Source: Capniomyces stellatus
Taxonomy: Eukaryota > Kickxellomycota > Harpellomycetes > Harpellales > Legeriomycetaceae
DNA: 64,000 bases
Direction of reading: 5' to 3'
Assembly: GCA_001661515.1 (NCBI GenBank)
Contig: LUVW01000003.1
Location: 186,001 to 250,000 of the forward strand
The notes beneath the pieces are model-generated. The model searched no databases, was not told the DNA's origin, and saw only the letters and a list, made by a program, of their open reading frames with translations. Within the stretch, counting starts at the first letter, position 1, and the number at the start of each line of letters is the position of its first letter. The translations under genes and the position numbers were made by a program. Positions 1 through 12,468 of the stretch are shown here, piece after piece.

Positions 1-520
1 TTGTCTCCTGTTTTAGTCTTGCTTATTTTAATTGCCTTGCTTTTTGAAGGAACTGCTAGTCTCAGCAGCGCAATATCGTTCTAAAGATTCAGCAACCACA
101 TACCAACAAAATGATGAAAATGATTGCAAGTCTATCTAGTGGGGTTCACAGAAATTATTCTGCTTCCGAGCCTTAATCAGTATTTTAAATTTTACTTACG
201 TCCATAGTTTTCTTGTTGAATTCCTTGTGGATCACCACTTTGTCTACTTTGGCACCCACGGCTTTAAAATACGTTGTCCCTGTCGATACTTTGATATCTG
301 TTGTGTTGGTATTTTGCACGCAGACGGCAGACGTAACAAGCCAACTATTGCTGATTAATGTCGCACCGCAAACTTGTTTGGTTTTATAATTAATAAGATA
401 TGCAGCAAAAGGGTAATTTGCGATGATTCCTCTGGAGCCGCCGATAATTCGCTTGGTTAGTCTCTCAGGTAGTGCTACGACGGAACCTATTACCAACAAT
501 GTGATCCCGACTATTTTCAT
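1..520 (-). CDS. Trypsin-like (S1) serine protease homologue, 5' part, catalytic His lost
   Basis: Two exons are visible on the minus strand, 520-200 and 80-1, joined in phase 0 across a 119-bp intron (GTAAGT...TTTAG, 81-199). The gene runs off the left edge. The start (ATG at 520) is followed by a hydrophobic signal peptide (about residues 1-17), a dibasic stretch and the chymotrypsin-fold activation site R|IIGG. The CGATLIS strand and NDIALLRL, which carries the catalytic Asp, are present. The position that should be TAAHC reads TSAVC, so the charge-relay His is Val. The Ser region lies outside the window. Family knowledge: S1 proteases are secreted endopeptidases and homologues without His are usually non-catalytic. 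I infer a secreted pseudo-protease, unless the gene is decaying. Downstream residues cannot be seen. Confidence 0.87.
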
Positions 521-2467
521 CGCTACTAGGTTATGTTATAATGATAACACGCTAATACGTCAATAAGGTGTAATGGTAATGTGATGTTATGAAGAATAAG
601 ATGCAATGACAATGTGTTGTTATGAAGGATAAGGTGTAATGACAATTTGCTTATGTGACAATTTGCTAGTATGACAGTGTGCTATTTTGTTAATACTTCA
701 AGTGAGTTAGAGTTGTTAATGTATTTTTTTTGGTTGAATTTCAAGTTTTTCTATTTTATCGAGTTGTTGTAAAAAAAATAACTTTGCTAATTTCCAAGAC
801 TGCTATGTTGATTGAATATTAGTTTTTGCAACTAGTTAAAAGTGCGCTTTGCTATTCCAGGCTGACTATACTCTTTAAACAGTACTGCTTGTTATAGCTA
901 GATAATACGCATTTAAAAGGCAGAGACATAATGATAGGAAGGAGTAGGGTGGTTTGTTTAGCCACCACCACTTTATTTTTGTGTTTTATTGATACAATCA
1001 TTAGATACTTTATATAGTAAAGTACAAACCAGTCCAAAGCCTGTGTTTATAATTAGTAAATTTAATGGCTTTGCTTTTGCCGTTTACTATTGCTGAAAAG
1101 GTTGGAGTTGATAAATGCTAAATTTTGAGACTTGGCAATGTAATTTGATGGAAAGCCACCAACTGTTTATGCATGTTGGATTTATAACCTAATCATAAAG
1201 CTTGAAAATGAAGTAGTCAAATATGATTTAAAAGTGTGGTTTGGCTTGATCTTATAAACTTATGGATACTATATGGGGTGCTGATGCATTGGGTGTTAGG
1301 GCTGCCGGGGTTAGGACTCGCTTAGTAGAATTTGAGTCGAGGCAAAGGTGCTGATATTTTTGTCTTGGGCTTTAAACGCTCAACAGGAAAAACATCCAGC
1401 AAAATTATTTATTAGGTTGGTTCATAGCCAATGGCTGGTCAGCTAGGTTTCAAAATTATACTTTTCAAAGTTTACTTTGACTACTTAACTCATATATACT
1501 AAGAACTTTAAACCTAATACTATCAATATAGAACCAATTGTATGGGGTCTATTTGACTATGCGCCATTCCTTAGTTCAAAACTTTTGTCGAACTATCGAC
1601 CGTGTACCTCGGCGGCTTTGCTTCATAAGTTCTGGTGTTTGACATACCCAATGGAGTGAGGATATCAACGGGGTGTAGAGGGCGGTATCATAATTAGGCA
1701 AAACTATGGGTTAACCTCGTGTTGTATTTATGTTATACCCTTCGATATATCCATCCTCAGCGCGTGGAGCTAGTACAATGAAGACTTTGGCTTCTTAATA
1801 ATCATTTATTTTATTTATTTTATTATTTTTTTGCCAGCTATAATTAAAAGGAAGCATGCTAATTTATCAGGTCGTGTAATTTAGCGTTGAGTTTAAAGGC
1901 CCACTCTCGTTTTACGCCTTGGAAGAGAAAGCGTAAACAAATTCTTTCAATTCAAGAAAAGGATTTCACGAAACACGCTGATATTACTGGACATAATTAA
2001 AATAGTGCAAATTTGGTTTATGAAATAACCAGCTTGAACACAGTAGCTATTTGCTGTAAATAGATAGGGAAAAGTATCAAAAACCAAGATTTTGTTTGAA
2101 TGTAGTATCAAGTTTTTTACTTTTATTGAAATACAATTCCGAGTTTTTATTTACTGTTTATTTAGCCCATTAGCTGCAAACATGGAATGTAGAATTTAAT
2201 TTAAAAAGCTGGTGTAAAAGTTAAATAGCAATTCAAATTCTAACATCAAAAATCATTGACTTGGGCTATACTAATCCACGCCACCATCATTACCACTAAT
2301 ATTATTACCACCACCATTATTGCCACTGCTATTATTTTTAAACCGAGCCATAATTTAATCCCGTCATTACACGATTTTTGATTATAGCTGTGTTGGACTG
2401 ATTTGGGATCCAAAGTACTGTTTTGAGGTTACGAGAAATTGATTCGGGCTAATCTGTTTTGTAAGCC
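521..2467. other. Intergenic, 1.95 kb
   Basis: AT-rich spacer between two divergently read genes. It holds a 33-bp tandem repeat (562-650) and a GC-richer patch at about 1250-1790. That patch has short, stop-interrupted, protein-like frames on the minus strand and may be a decayed mobile-element or gene remnant. No gene can be supported. Confidence 0.6.
562..650. repeat. 33-bp tandem repeat, about 2.7 copies
   Basis: Units begin at 562, 595 and 628 and share the pattern ATAAGRTGYAATGRYAATGT followed by GTTATGAAG. The third unit is partial and drifts into related ACAATTTGC motifs. The array lies 5' of the protease homologue. Confidence 0.8.
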
Positions 2468-5400
2468 ATGGAGCAGGCTAATCAAATTGATTCAAAGAAA
2501 CCTAGCAGCAAAATGAAAGCAGTCGGAACTAAGCGAAAAGTCAAAGAGATCGACAACGTAGAAAGTGCAGATATTAAAACAAAAAAACACACAAAGATAA
2601 CCGAATTTTGGAATAAGGATGGCAATCTAGGCTACGAAAGTGTTATTCCAGAATCTAAACCAGATACTCTTGGCCAACAAAATAAAAGCAAAAAGATAAA
2701 ACTTGAGCAAACCGACGCTCTGCGAAATGAAAGTACTGTGGTGCAGACAATGGGTCTCGATTTTGCGAGTTCTACACCAGCGATCGTCTTATCGCCCAAG
2801 AACGCACACGATTGCACAGAGGCTAAAAGTGACATGGACAAAAAAACAAAGGCTAAAAGCACGCAGGAAAAAAAGAAAAAGACGTTAATCGGTGGCTTGG
2901 ACAAGACAAAAGGGTCTTGTAAGAAATTGCACTTGAAAATCAAGAATAAAAGGGCAACTAAAATAAATGGGATTGTAGAAGGGGTATTAAAAGGCAAAGT
3001 TCGGAGAAAAAAAAAGGACAAGGTAGAAAACAAGAGTAAAAACAAAAAAGACAATAAAAAGATAGAAAATTGTTCGAATACAGACACAAAAACAGCGAAC
3101 AGTACAAGTGCGAACACGGATAGAGATGCAGATATAATAGTAAAGACAGAGGCAATCGCAGTTGCAAAAACACCGGAAGAAAATACCAAACTTGGGCCAA
3201 GGTTAAAGCCATTAAAGGGATTTGTCGATGATACACCGAGTCTGACCGAAAATAAAATGAAATACCAATTAGTGAAGCTCAGAAGAACGCGACTCAAGTT
3301 GCAATCAGAAAACAAAGCGAATATCAAGCCAATAACACACAGCGAAACCAAAGCCAAGGAGGAACCTAATATTGGCCTGGAGGACTCTTCCAAAATAAGC
3401 GCGAAAACCGTTGATTCGTTTATTTACCTGATAATCAAGAGACTTATTGAGGATAGCAAAGGGGGGGACGAAAAGGTAAGCGGTTTGGTCTTCATATTGG
3501 AAAGCGAATGTTGGATTATACATGTATAGATATATATGATTTGTGTCATTTTTATTCTTCTTTCCAGGAAATGGGCGATTCAGATATTTGCCAAAAGTCA
3601 ACTAAATAGTTAGATAAAAAAAAAGATAAAAAAAAGCAAAACAAATACTAACCAAAACCAAAAACCGACTGTAGTCCATTATACCCGAGCTGAAGAGCGT
3701 CAAGGGATTCAAGTTGAGGGATAGGAAAGAGCTGATGCCGTTGTATAAACCAATTTGGGCGCTGGAGTACCGAGTTAAAAGAATATGGGCGGACTTGTGG
3801 GATATCAACAAGCTCAATCCGTTCTTTACTCACAAGCAGCTGGCTGCAAGATTGACAGAAAAGCACGGGGTAAAGTTGAGCGTCAACGTAGTCGAAATGA
3901 TCCTAGGAGAGTGTTTAGATAGAGGCGATAGGGAGATGGCAAACCTGTTGCAGGATGCACGATTTGAGCTTGCGTCATCGATGTACAGTTTGCTTGTGAA
4001 CAAAAAGAAGCAGAACCCCAACTATCAAACATCAGACCTAGTGCTATGGGTTGACGAGGTTTTTGGAGTGAAGTTAGGCGAGAGAGATCTGACAAAGTTG
4101 CTTCAAAAGCCCACCTACTCGCTTAGATTTGGCAAGATGTCCGAAAACCAAGGAATGCGCCAGGAAGAGGCAGAGCATACATTTGTTGATGACGCCCTGT
4201 ACGAATGGTACCTGTTGAACCAGGATAAATATAGGTGGAGCAACAGTTTGCTAAAAGCCAAGGCGTCAAGTATGATTAAAATAGGCTTTCCCACAAAGGA
4301 AGTTGTATATAGCGTTTCCGACGAGTGGATAGCCTCGTTTAGAGAGGCATACGGCATAACTAGCTTGAACGACTCGAATGTTAGCCCAGTAGTGACGATT
4401 GACTCGCCAAGAAGATTTGTTGAGAGTATCCAGCACGAGTTGAAAAATTACGACCTTAAAGATGTGTACAATGTCTGCGAGGATGGGCTTTATTATAGAA
4501 TGAGTTTTGACGGGTTGAATACACGGTTGGAGAAGAGGAGCAACGGCAAGCTGGCGCTCATGGCCTGTGTCAATGGCGATGGGTCTGATAAAGTTCCGCT
4601 TTGGATAGTGGGGTGCTCAGTAAACGTGCCAGGGCTAACCACGGATGACCTGGGCAAGCTGAACGTCCATTACTCTTTAAGCTCGTTGGGGAAAATAAGG
4701 GCGGCACTGTTTGTCAAGTGGATAAAGTGGTTTGACGATAGAAATCATGGTCGCTGTGTGTTGTTGATACTGCGCAAGTATCCTGTCCATGTTGAGCATT
4801 TTGGCTTTAAGCTGCAGAACACAAGGCTTGTATATGTTCCCGACAGCCAAACAAATGTCAAGGAGCCATTAAGCGGAGGGATTATGCGTATTTTACGAGT
4901 TCAATACCGTTTGATGCAGCTGAGCCATACTTCAAGCAACTCCCAATTGCTTGACCCTAGCTGTGCTGAAGTAAACTTGGGAACTGCCATTCGGATGCTT
5001 TCGGAAGCTTGGAACTACTCGGTACCGGTTGATCTGATCCAATGCTGTTTCAGGGATTTCTACATTGCTCTTGGCGCTGCCCCTCCAGTGGTTTTAAACA
5101 CTAATGAAATCCACAAGTACGAACTGAACCAGCTCAAAAATCTGCGGTTGCAGGCTTTGGGTTTTGGCTTTGTAAAACCGCATTTATTTTGGCGTTTCTT
5201 AAGTTATCCAAGGGAAAACGATCCCATTAGTATGTGTGATGATAATGACCTAATCAACATGGCAGAAGACGATGCGCTGGTCATTGAGGACGAAATGCTT
5301 CGTAACGCTGGCAACCCCATTTCCCAAATCGAGCAAGGCGGCTCCAACAGCAATCTATGTATTTTGAATAAACATCCAAACTATCCCATTTGCTACGATG

Positions 5401-5942
5401 ACAATGCTTACCCCACCAAGTCTGACCTGCTCAGACTTGTCGATCATGACACCAAGACCGCCGCTGAGTCTAGAACCGACTCTAGCGCAAGCTTTGCCTT
5501 TTCGCTGGACCACAGCAGTTTCAATAGCCCAAGAGATAGTGTCAATAGCTACGAGAATACCAGCTCCAATTACCTAAAAAAGGTAGACTCGGCGATATCC
5601 ACACCCGACTCAATCGCAACCTTGATAGGTAGCTACAGCGGATCCTCAGAGCCTAACTCTGAATTTGTCTCGCCGTCTGTTTTCACCTCAAATTCTAAAC
5701 ATCCTTTAAACGGCGTATTCGAGTTTTCAGCAAGCCTGATTCCCATTTCTGATCCACTAGCCGACATTCCAAACCACGACTTTCCTACAACCCCCGAAAA
5801 GATCACTCCAAATTCGCCACATCCTTGCTCACCCGTCCGTTCAGTGGAAGTGTCTCCTACCACCACAGGCTTAAACTCGAAAAAGTGTGTAAATAAATTG
5901 AAGCTCATTGTCAGCGATATGTCACCTACTTTAAACATCTAG
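2468..5942 (+). CDS. CENP-B/pogo-like protein: domesticated DDE transposase with degenerate catalytic site
   Basis: Exons 2468-3475 and 3675-5942 join in phase 0 (intron 199 bp, GTAAGC, branch TACTAAC at 3646-3652, acceptor CTGTAG), giving about 1091 aa. Residues 1-336 are Lys-rich and disordered. The rest follows the pogo/Tigger/CENP-B layout: helical DNA-binding segments, then a Tc5-type HTH (DDALYEWYL ... SDEWIASFREAYGI), then a DDE fold recognisable from VYNV-EDGLYYRM, NGDGSDKVPLWIVG, ALFVKWIKWFDD, NTRLVYVPDSQTN and an AW...CFRDF tail. The three catalytic acids are replaced: Cys at about 604, Arg at about 703, Ser at about 736. The last ~200 residues are a Ser-rich tail. Family knowledge: domesticated pogo transposases such as fission yeast Abp1/Cbh proteins bind centromeric and repeat DNA. 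A host DNA-binding role is inferred. The long intact frame argues against a dead transposon. Confidence 0.88.
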
Positions 5943-6769
5943 CTTGAGCCAAAAATTAACTCTACAACAACGTATCATCAACTACCCATCCTAAATAACC
6001 ACGGCACTCTACATCTACGTCTATCACAACTCGGTTTAATCACATAAATTTATCTATTTCCATTTCATCCTCACTCACTTTTCCACTTTTATAATTGTTT
6101 TTGTCTTACCGGGTTATACTGGCTTTATTAAGGTGATCTAATTCTTGTATAGTATTTGCATTTACACCTTTCTTGGCTGTTGACCCAATTCCTGTTTATA
6201 CGCCTCGTTTTCTAAACTGCACCTTTGACTCGTTTGCTTGTTTATATTTATTTGTTATTTATGTGGTTTATTGGCAACAGAATCAACACAACAAAACTTA
6301 CAATATTAAACAATACTATAAAACATTGTGCTATTTTGATATGTTAAATGACTCTACTAACCAACACCCCTTCGATCAATTAGATCGTCCGTATCCGATG
6401 GGCATTGGCTCAGGGAGATTGGTGCTACTTTAAGCCTGGATAGGATCAGGTGGTGAGGGTTTGTAAGTCAGTAATGTTATAATGGCTATAGGTGCCGATG
6501 TACCTTTCTTACTGGTTTCTCATTTAATCCTGATGTATCGAGTACTGATATTTTTTTTCCGATGTTCAAATAATATGGTGAGCTTATTTAATAATGAATC
6601 TAATTAAAACGCAAAATAAAAATAAAAATAAAATAATAATAAATAGCACAAAGTGATATAAAATTTTGGCTTAGTCAGCCTAGTACTGAAAACCCAAAAG
6701 CCGAGTGTGACTCAAGTAATTGGCTATGTAGTTGCGATACAGATACAGCTTTATATGGGGTAGGCCAAC
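5943..6769. other. Intergenic with one copy of a dispersed repeat
   Basis: AT-rich space between the 3' ends of two convergent genes. Its middle is occupied by repeat copy A (6265-6558). An 86-codon open frame at 6173-6433 overlaps that repeat, starts at TTG and shows no protein features, so it is not called. Confidence 0.6.
6265..6558 (+). repeat. Dispersed repeat, copy A (inverted partner at 17255-17450)
   Basis: From GGTTTATTGGCAACA to GTACTGATATTTTTTTT this region matches the reverse complement of 17255-17450 with scattered substitutions and small gaps. Copy A carries about 109 extra bases (roughly 6387-6495) between TTCGATCAATTAGATC and CGATGTACC, which are contiguous in copy B. The end is a T run. 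No coding capacity is evident. Confidence 0.85.
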
Positions 6770-9700
6770 CTATTTTTTAAACAGTTTAAAGAACCCGCCT
6801 CCTTTAATACTACTTTTCTTGCTTTTCTTTATGTCTTTTGGAGGCGGCACGTAAAGCAGGTTTGCTTCGCGGATCTCACCGGCGTTCCCTGACTGCAAGA
6901 CACTGGTACTTTTAGCGCTTGTATCGATTAGGCCGTAGTTATTTACAATTTCGACATTCATTTCTGCGTTTTCTTTATCTTCTTCCGGCTCGACCTCGTC
7001 GCTATGCACGCCCATTTTAAAGAAATTAAATTTCTTGAATTTCATACTTCCCCGCTTATTAATCGAGCCCTTTTTACTCAAGACACCCATATTTGGTGAG
7101 AGTGTATTGCTCTGAACTACGTTGCTTTGGTTATTATCAGTATTTTCATCGATAATTCCATTTTCATAAATAGCACTTTGTTTGCTGCTACTTTTTTTCT
7201 TCAGTAATTTACTTCCGATCCTACTTTTACGGCTTGGATCACTGTGTACGTCCAACCCATTCTCAGTATTCCCTACTCTGATTTCTGTGAATGCCCCACC
7301 TGACGATCCTGGCAGCTTTTCCTCTTTGCCATTCATTGTGTCAATATCTGATAACATCGAGTAAATATACCCCTTCTCAACCGCAACCTCTTTTTCAGGA
7401 TCTAACATATTGTATTGCCATTCATCATTTATTTTATTCATCAAAAAGTCAGTTTCCCAAACCTTTTCTCCATTTATTTATTTTTTCAATTCAGCAAGTC
7501 AGACACACATTTTCCACATCTCTTACACTCAAACCAATTACAATTATAAATATATATTTTCTGCCTACTTACCATTAATACTCTGCACATCCGACATAAT
7601 GGATGCTGACCTATCAAAGTCCCTACTTATTTGTTCAAATAGCCCTCCAAACTCGTCCCCGGGCTCAATAACTATTTCAGGGTTTTCTGTTGTATTTGCC
7701 TGTTCCGCATCATTATCTCTGTATTTTTCTTTTGAATCAAATACTTTACTCTTGTTCCCAATAGTGAATGCAGCTTTGCCGTTATTTGTATTAACATCAC
7801 TAGTGCCATTACTAGCATTGGCCTCACTGGCTACATTGGCTTCGCTGGTTTTGTTGCTGTTTGCCACCCCTTTATTATCGATACCACCATTGACTATTCC
7901 TATGGTGTCGATTGTGTTTTTGGGTTGATCATTGTCAAAATCTTCTATTTTGATTACTGGTTCTACCAATTTTGATTTCCTCGATTTGGCACTTTCAAAA
8001 GACTTTCTCTTATCTTCTTCCACTTCTTTGTTCAGTTCCTTGAGCTCAGCCGACTTTTCGACGTCTATTTCCTTTGGTGGAATTGCTTCACCGATGTTTT
8101 CATTATCATCTAGCATACTTTCTCTCTTGTTTTTTGACTCTTCATCGCTACTTTTGATTATCGAGCCAGAATTTCTGTTATAGGTTTTTTCTAAACCATC
8201 ATCGTCATGAATTCCATTTTTAGCTATCCCCGACTCTTGGGTTTCTTCTGCTGTTTTGTCAGCTACATTTCCATCCTCAATAACAGGTGCTGAGCTGTTA
8301 TTGTCGTTATTTTCTATTGACTCCTTGTTGCTAGCGTTGATGTAGCTTGTTCTATTCGAGTAAATAGTCGCGCCCCGCATGACGCTGTTTGTGGATTTGA
8401 CTATCCTTCCGCTTACCCTTTTGCTAGAATCTTTTCCTTTGCTATCCAAACCAAACTTCTTGACTACATCGTCCTGGCCAACCTCCAGATCATCTATCCA
8501 TTTAGTTCTTTCAATCAATGCCTGTCGCTTTTTAAGTATTTCTTCATTAAGAATAAACTGGTAGTTCCCCCTATCCTTGGCCATAGACAATTTTCTTTCA
8601 GGATCACCCAATCCGTTGTCACCTCCATCGACCGACTCAATTGACATATACGAGTACACTGAGGCCCTCTTTTTTGAGGTTTCTACTTTAGTAGGATCGT
8701 TTTTTTTGAAATATTCATCTCGCTGTCTTTCGGAAAAAAACACTCTTCCTTTGGTTTCGTTTCCTACTTCCAAATTGTAAAAATCAGGCTCAAACGGAGC
8801 TTTGACATCCTTTTTCAACAACTTTTGGCTTGCTTCGCTATCCACGCCAACACTATTTTGCACAGTGCCGCTGGTAATAGGTGGTGGTAGATAACTATTT
8901 CTTCTTGCTGGCGGCCCAACTGCTATTCCATCGTCCTGAGTTTCGCTTACTCCAATGGCCAGAAGCTCAAACAAATTGTTCATTTGCTCTTCCCTAACAT
9001 TCACACTCTCATTTTTTGATTCCTCTGCTTGCAAAAGCATCTTTTCTTGCCTATCAGCCATCTCGGTCTCAATCACTTCTTTCAGAGTCGTTTTTGGATT
9101 TGCCAAAGCGTTCATTTCACGCAGAAACGGCAGCTTGTAGGCGTTTTTGTTGCCGCCACCGCTATTCTTTGCATTTCTGCTGAATACATTTAATGTGTCT
9201 GGTTTGTTTAGATCTTTATGATCACTGGGTTTAACCTCCTTAAAAAAGTTGTTGAAATCAAGAACCTCGCCTTCATTTCCCCCCCCACCTTCACCCTGCC
9301 CACTACCATCACCCTCACCCTCGCCCTCGACATTCTCAGTCTCCGTGTCTCCGCTTAATAGCTCAGCCAAATCAAAAAGCTTGTTTGGCTTTTTCGCTTT
9401 TCTAGGCTCCTCTTTGCTGGCCTTTTTGTCCTTTCTTTCTAACCCAAAATCTTCAAAAATACCAATCTTACTTTTTCTGTTGCTCTTTATTTTCATGTTG
9501 GATTTATACCCAGCACCCATCAAAGCCTTTCCTTCAACATCCCCGCTCCAAAGCGCTTTGGAGTATACCGTTGAGGAAGAGTTCATTTCTTCATCAGATT
9601 CAAATTCTCCAATTTCACTTATTATATTCGAGATATCAAAGCCTACTCTTTCTGCCTTTATTTTTAACTCAGGTGTTCCCTTTTCGACTGCTCTGATTTC

Positions 9701-10180
9701 ATCTTCGCCTTCCGTGTACGATATAAAAGATGCCACCGAACCATAGCGCTCGTGCTTATCTTTAAACATTCCCTTCAATTTTATCGATGCGCTGTCATTA
9801 TCGTATTTGGCGCCTCCCGACTTAAAATATTTTGTGGACTGCATGTAGCTTTTGTTGCTGCTACTGGTATCGGTCTTTTTAAGCCCCATTTTTGGGCTAC
9901 TATTGCCGACGTCGCCACTGTTTCCTAGTATCTTTCCAATGTAATCGCTAGCCTGCTGCTTAATAATGTCAGACTTCCCAGCCTCAACCTTTATCTTGCT
10001 ATATCCTGCCTTTCTTTGCTGTTCAAGCCCGCCCGCTTTGCTATTTTCACTTTCTTTGACATACTTCATCAACTTGGGATTCCCCAAGACATGAGAAATG
10101 TTTTTCTTGCTTGATTTCTCAACTTTTTTCTTTGGATTGTCAATTATGATCAAGTCCTCAAAATATCTCGGCTCTGCCAT
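6770..10180 (-). CDS. Large low-complexity protein of unknown function
   Basis: Exons 10180-7573 and 7467-6770 join in phase 1 (intron 105 bp, GTAAGT ... TGGAG acceptor), giving about 1101 aa. The open frame extends upstream of 10180, but the ATG there (MAEPRYFEDLIIIDNPKKK) is preferred because the upstream part starts at a non-ATG codon and reads like untranslated sequence. The protein is rich in Lys, Ser, Glu, Asp, Asn and Gly, with acidic runs, a Gly/Glu stretch (EGEGEGDGSGQGEGGGG) and several RRNSYLPPP or KRASVYSY-like sites that resemble basophilic kinase targets. The C-terminus is very basic and ends FFKLFKK. No known domain is recognised. It is probably a largely disordered phosphoprotein, perhaps membrane- or cytoskeleton-associated; that role is a guess. 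The acceptor is weaker than others in the window. Confidence 0.72.
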
Positions 10181-12468
10181 GTTATCAAAATAAAATAAAA
10201 GTACTAATCGCCTGCAGCTACTTTTGTATATAAATAAAAGTATACCAACTACTAAAACCTCGGTTGAATATGTAAACAATTAGTCAAGCAGTTTGTTTTA
10301 CTCGTTTGGGTATTTTCGATATATTACGCCTTCAACGATTTTGCTCTTCAAAATGCCTGCACAGTATTAAGTTTGGGTTATTTGCTGCTATTTCACCTCC
10401 GTCTTCTTGATAATGATAAAACAATATACTATCAATTAAAGTGTTCAATTTTATATATTACTTTGCTCAAAAGTTGGTTAAAAGGGCATATGGCTATTGT
10501 ATCACTTTACATAGCTGTTTATGCTTCTTTTTTTTTTTTTTTTACAGAAAAACAAATAAAATAGTAAATGTTTTTTTTTTGTTAGTAAACCGTCAGATTA
10601 ATCACTAATATTGCTTATGCCTGACTGCATCTGTTTATCTTGTTGCTTTAATTTATATGTTTCTCAGTATACATCTATAGAAGTTATGTGTATCGTGTAT
10701 GACTTTTGTACACATTTAATTTAGCTTTTGGTTCTGAAATAGCCATTTGGCTGGTTAAAGTTTTATTTTTGTTATTTTATTTACCAAACAAGAAAAGAAA
10801 AAGTTGAGCATTTTTAGCGTTGGAAGCGTATAGGAATTAGACTTGAGAAAACACCCCCATTCATATAGCTGTTTTATTTTTATAGCAAGTATTCCCACAA
10901 CCGTTTTGTAGGTGCATAAAAGCTGGCACAAACTTTTTTTTGGATTTAATAATGTCATAACCGTGTATCTTGAACATTTTACATCCGCTTTATTGGAAAA
11001 CTACTTTGGTTACTTGCATTTAATTTGCTACCAACTTGATTTCTTGTATTTGTCTTATACGATATATTGTATATTTTATTTGTCAACTTTTGGTTTGCTT
11101 TAAGGAATTACAAAATTTAGAAATCAATTTTACTTACTTCGGCTTGGCTCATTTGCCAACCAAGACAAATAAAAGCAATTACATGCAGTAGATTATTGGT
11201 TTATTGATCTATTTTTTTTTTTTATCGAGTTGTTTTTTTTTTTTGAGTTTATTTTCTATAACTCATGTTCCTACTATACGCACTTGTATGAAGAGAAACA
11301 AAACTCCTATACTTTTTTTTTGAATCAGACGGCTTGATGATGGTGTATCTTTTTTTTTTTTTACGTTATTCTGTTTTGCACTGTAAAACGATATATACAC
11401 ATACCCACCCTGTACTAACCAAAAGCATAAAAAGTAAACAATGAAAGCTTGCGTCAAAAAAAAAAAAATAACACACACACAAACACACAAACACATTTTC
11501 AATAAATAAGTAAATAAATTTGTAGGAGGTCGAAGTCAACCTTGAAAGCTCTCCAACGGGGTTTTGGCTTGATTATTGTGGACTTTGACTATAGTTTGCA
11601 GCTTGGACTTCTGAATCATTAGCAGTAGCTTTCCCAGCTCTTTCGCTTTCCCCAGTTGGATGTGATGTGTAATGTGGTTTTCGTTTCAACCCCCCCAATG
11701 CTTTGCCCTGGACATTAACTTTGCTATTTGTTAGTTGGCTTTACCTTGCTGCTGTGGTTTTTCAGGATCAATTAGGTTCAAAATGATAGCTATTATTGAA
11801 AATTGTCATTGATTGGTGGTAATGTGACGAAACGTAGCATTGCAAAACTACGACTACAAAATTAAAACTAAAATGTAAAAAACATTGTTGTGGTGATAAT
11901 CCAAAGAATTTCCCGTTTGGTGAAACAAAGTTTTGGGGAAGAAAGTGAAATTAAGAATAAAAAAGTTGGAAAGTTCAGAGTCTATCGTTTTAAGAATCCA
12001 TCGTTTTAAGAGTCCAATTGGGGTAATTGAATTGGGTGGAAAGCAAAAAAAAAAAAGTAAAACCAATTATTTCAAAAGAGCAAATAAATCAGAAAAAGAA
12101 AGTGAAAATAAAGTAGGGGAAATGAAAAGGAAGAAAGGGAAGAGAAAGGGGGAAGAAAGGAAAGAGGAGCAGCAATACAGCTTTATAAGTTTGCAAAAAC
12201 TTGTGCTTTGGTTTTCAGTCTAATAGTAAATGGTCATTATTTTTAAAAATAAAATCAAACAATAGCTGGTGATACTCACTACACTGGCAATTGTATAGTG
12301 CTAAAACATTTGAATAGAGAAATCTGAACTCTAGCCAAATATCGTTGGCAGCATTTGACAATTTGTAATTTAGCAAAAGGCGCACTAAAACAGATATTGT
12401 AAGCATTTAATGAAAATAGTGAAATAAAGGGTGTAACTGTTTGTATATTTAGTGGGAACAAGACTGTA
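10181..12468. other. Intergenic, 2.3 kb, between divergent genes
   Basis: Promoter-side spacer for both the 6770-10180 gene (-) and COP1 (+). It contains many T and A homopolymers, a 17-bp direct duplication (TCGTTTTAAGARTCCA) at about 11983-12014 and a purine-rich tract at 12070-12180 on the plus strand. A GC-richer island at about 11575-11780 has long open frames on the minus strand and splice-like signals. Two frames compete there and neither was recognised, so no gene is called. Confidence 0.5.

Noticed and set aside
2632..3393. 253-codon minus-strand frame rich in Leu, Phe and Ser
   Set aside because: Antisense shadow of the Lys-rich exon of the CENP-B-like gene; no ATG-linked domain, and hydrophobic runs come from complementing Lys and Glu codons.
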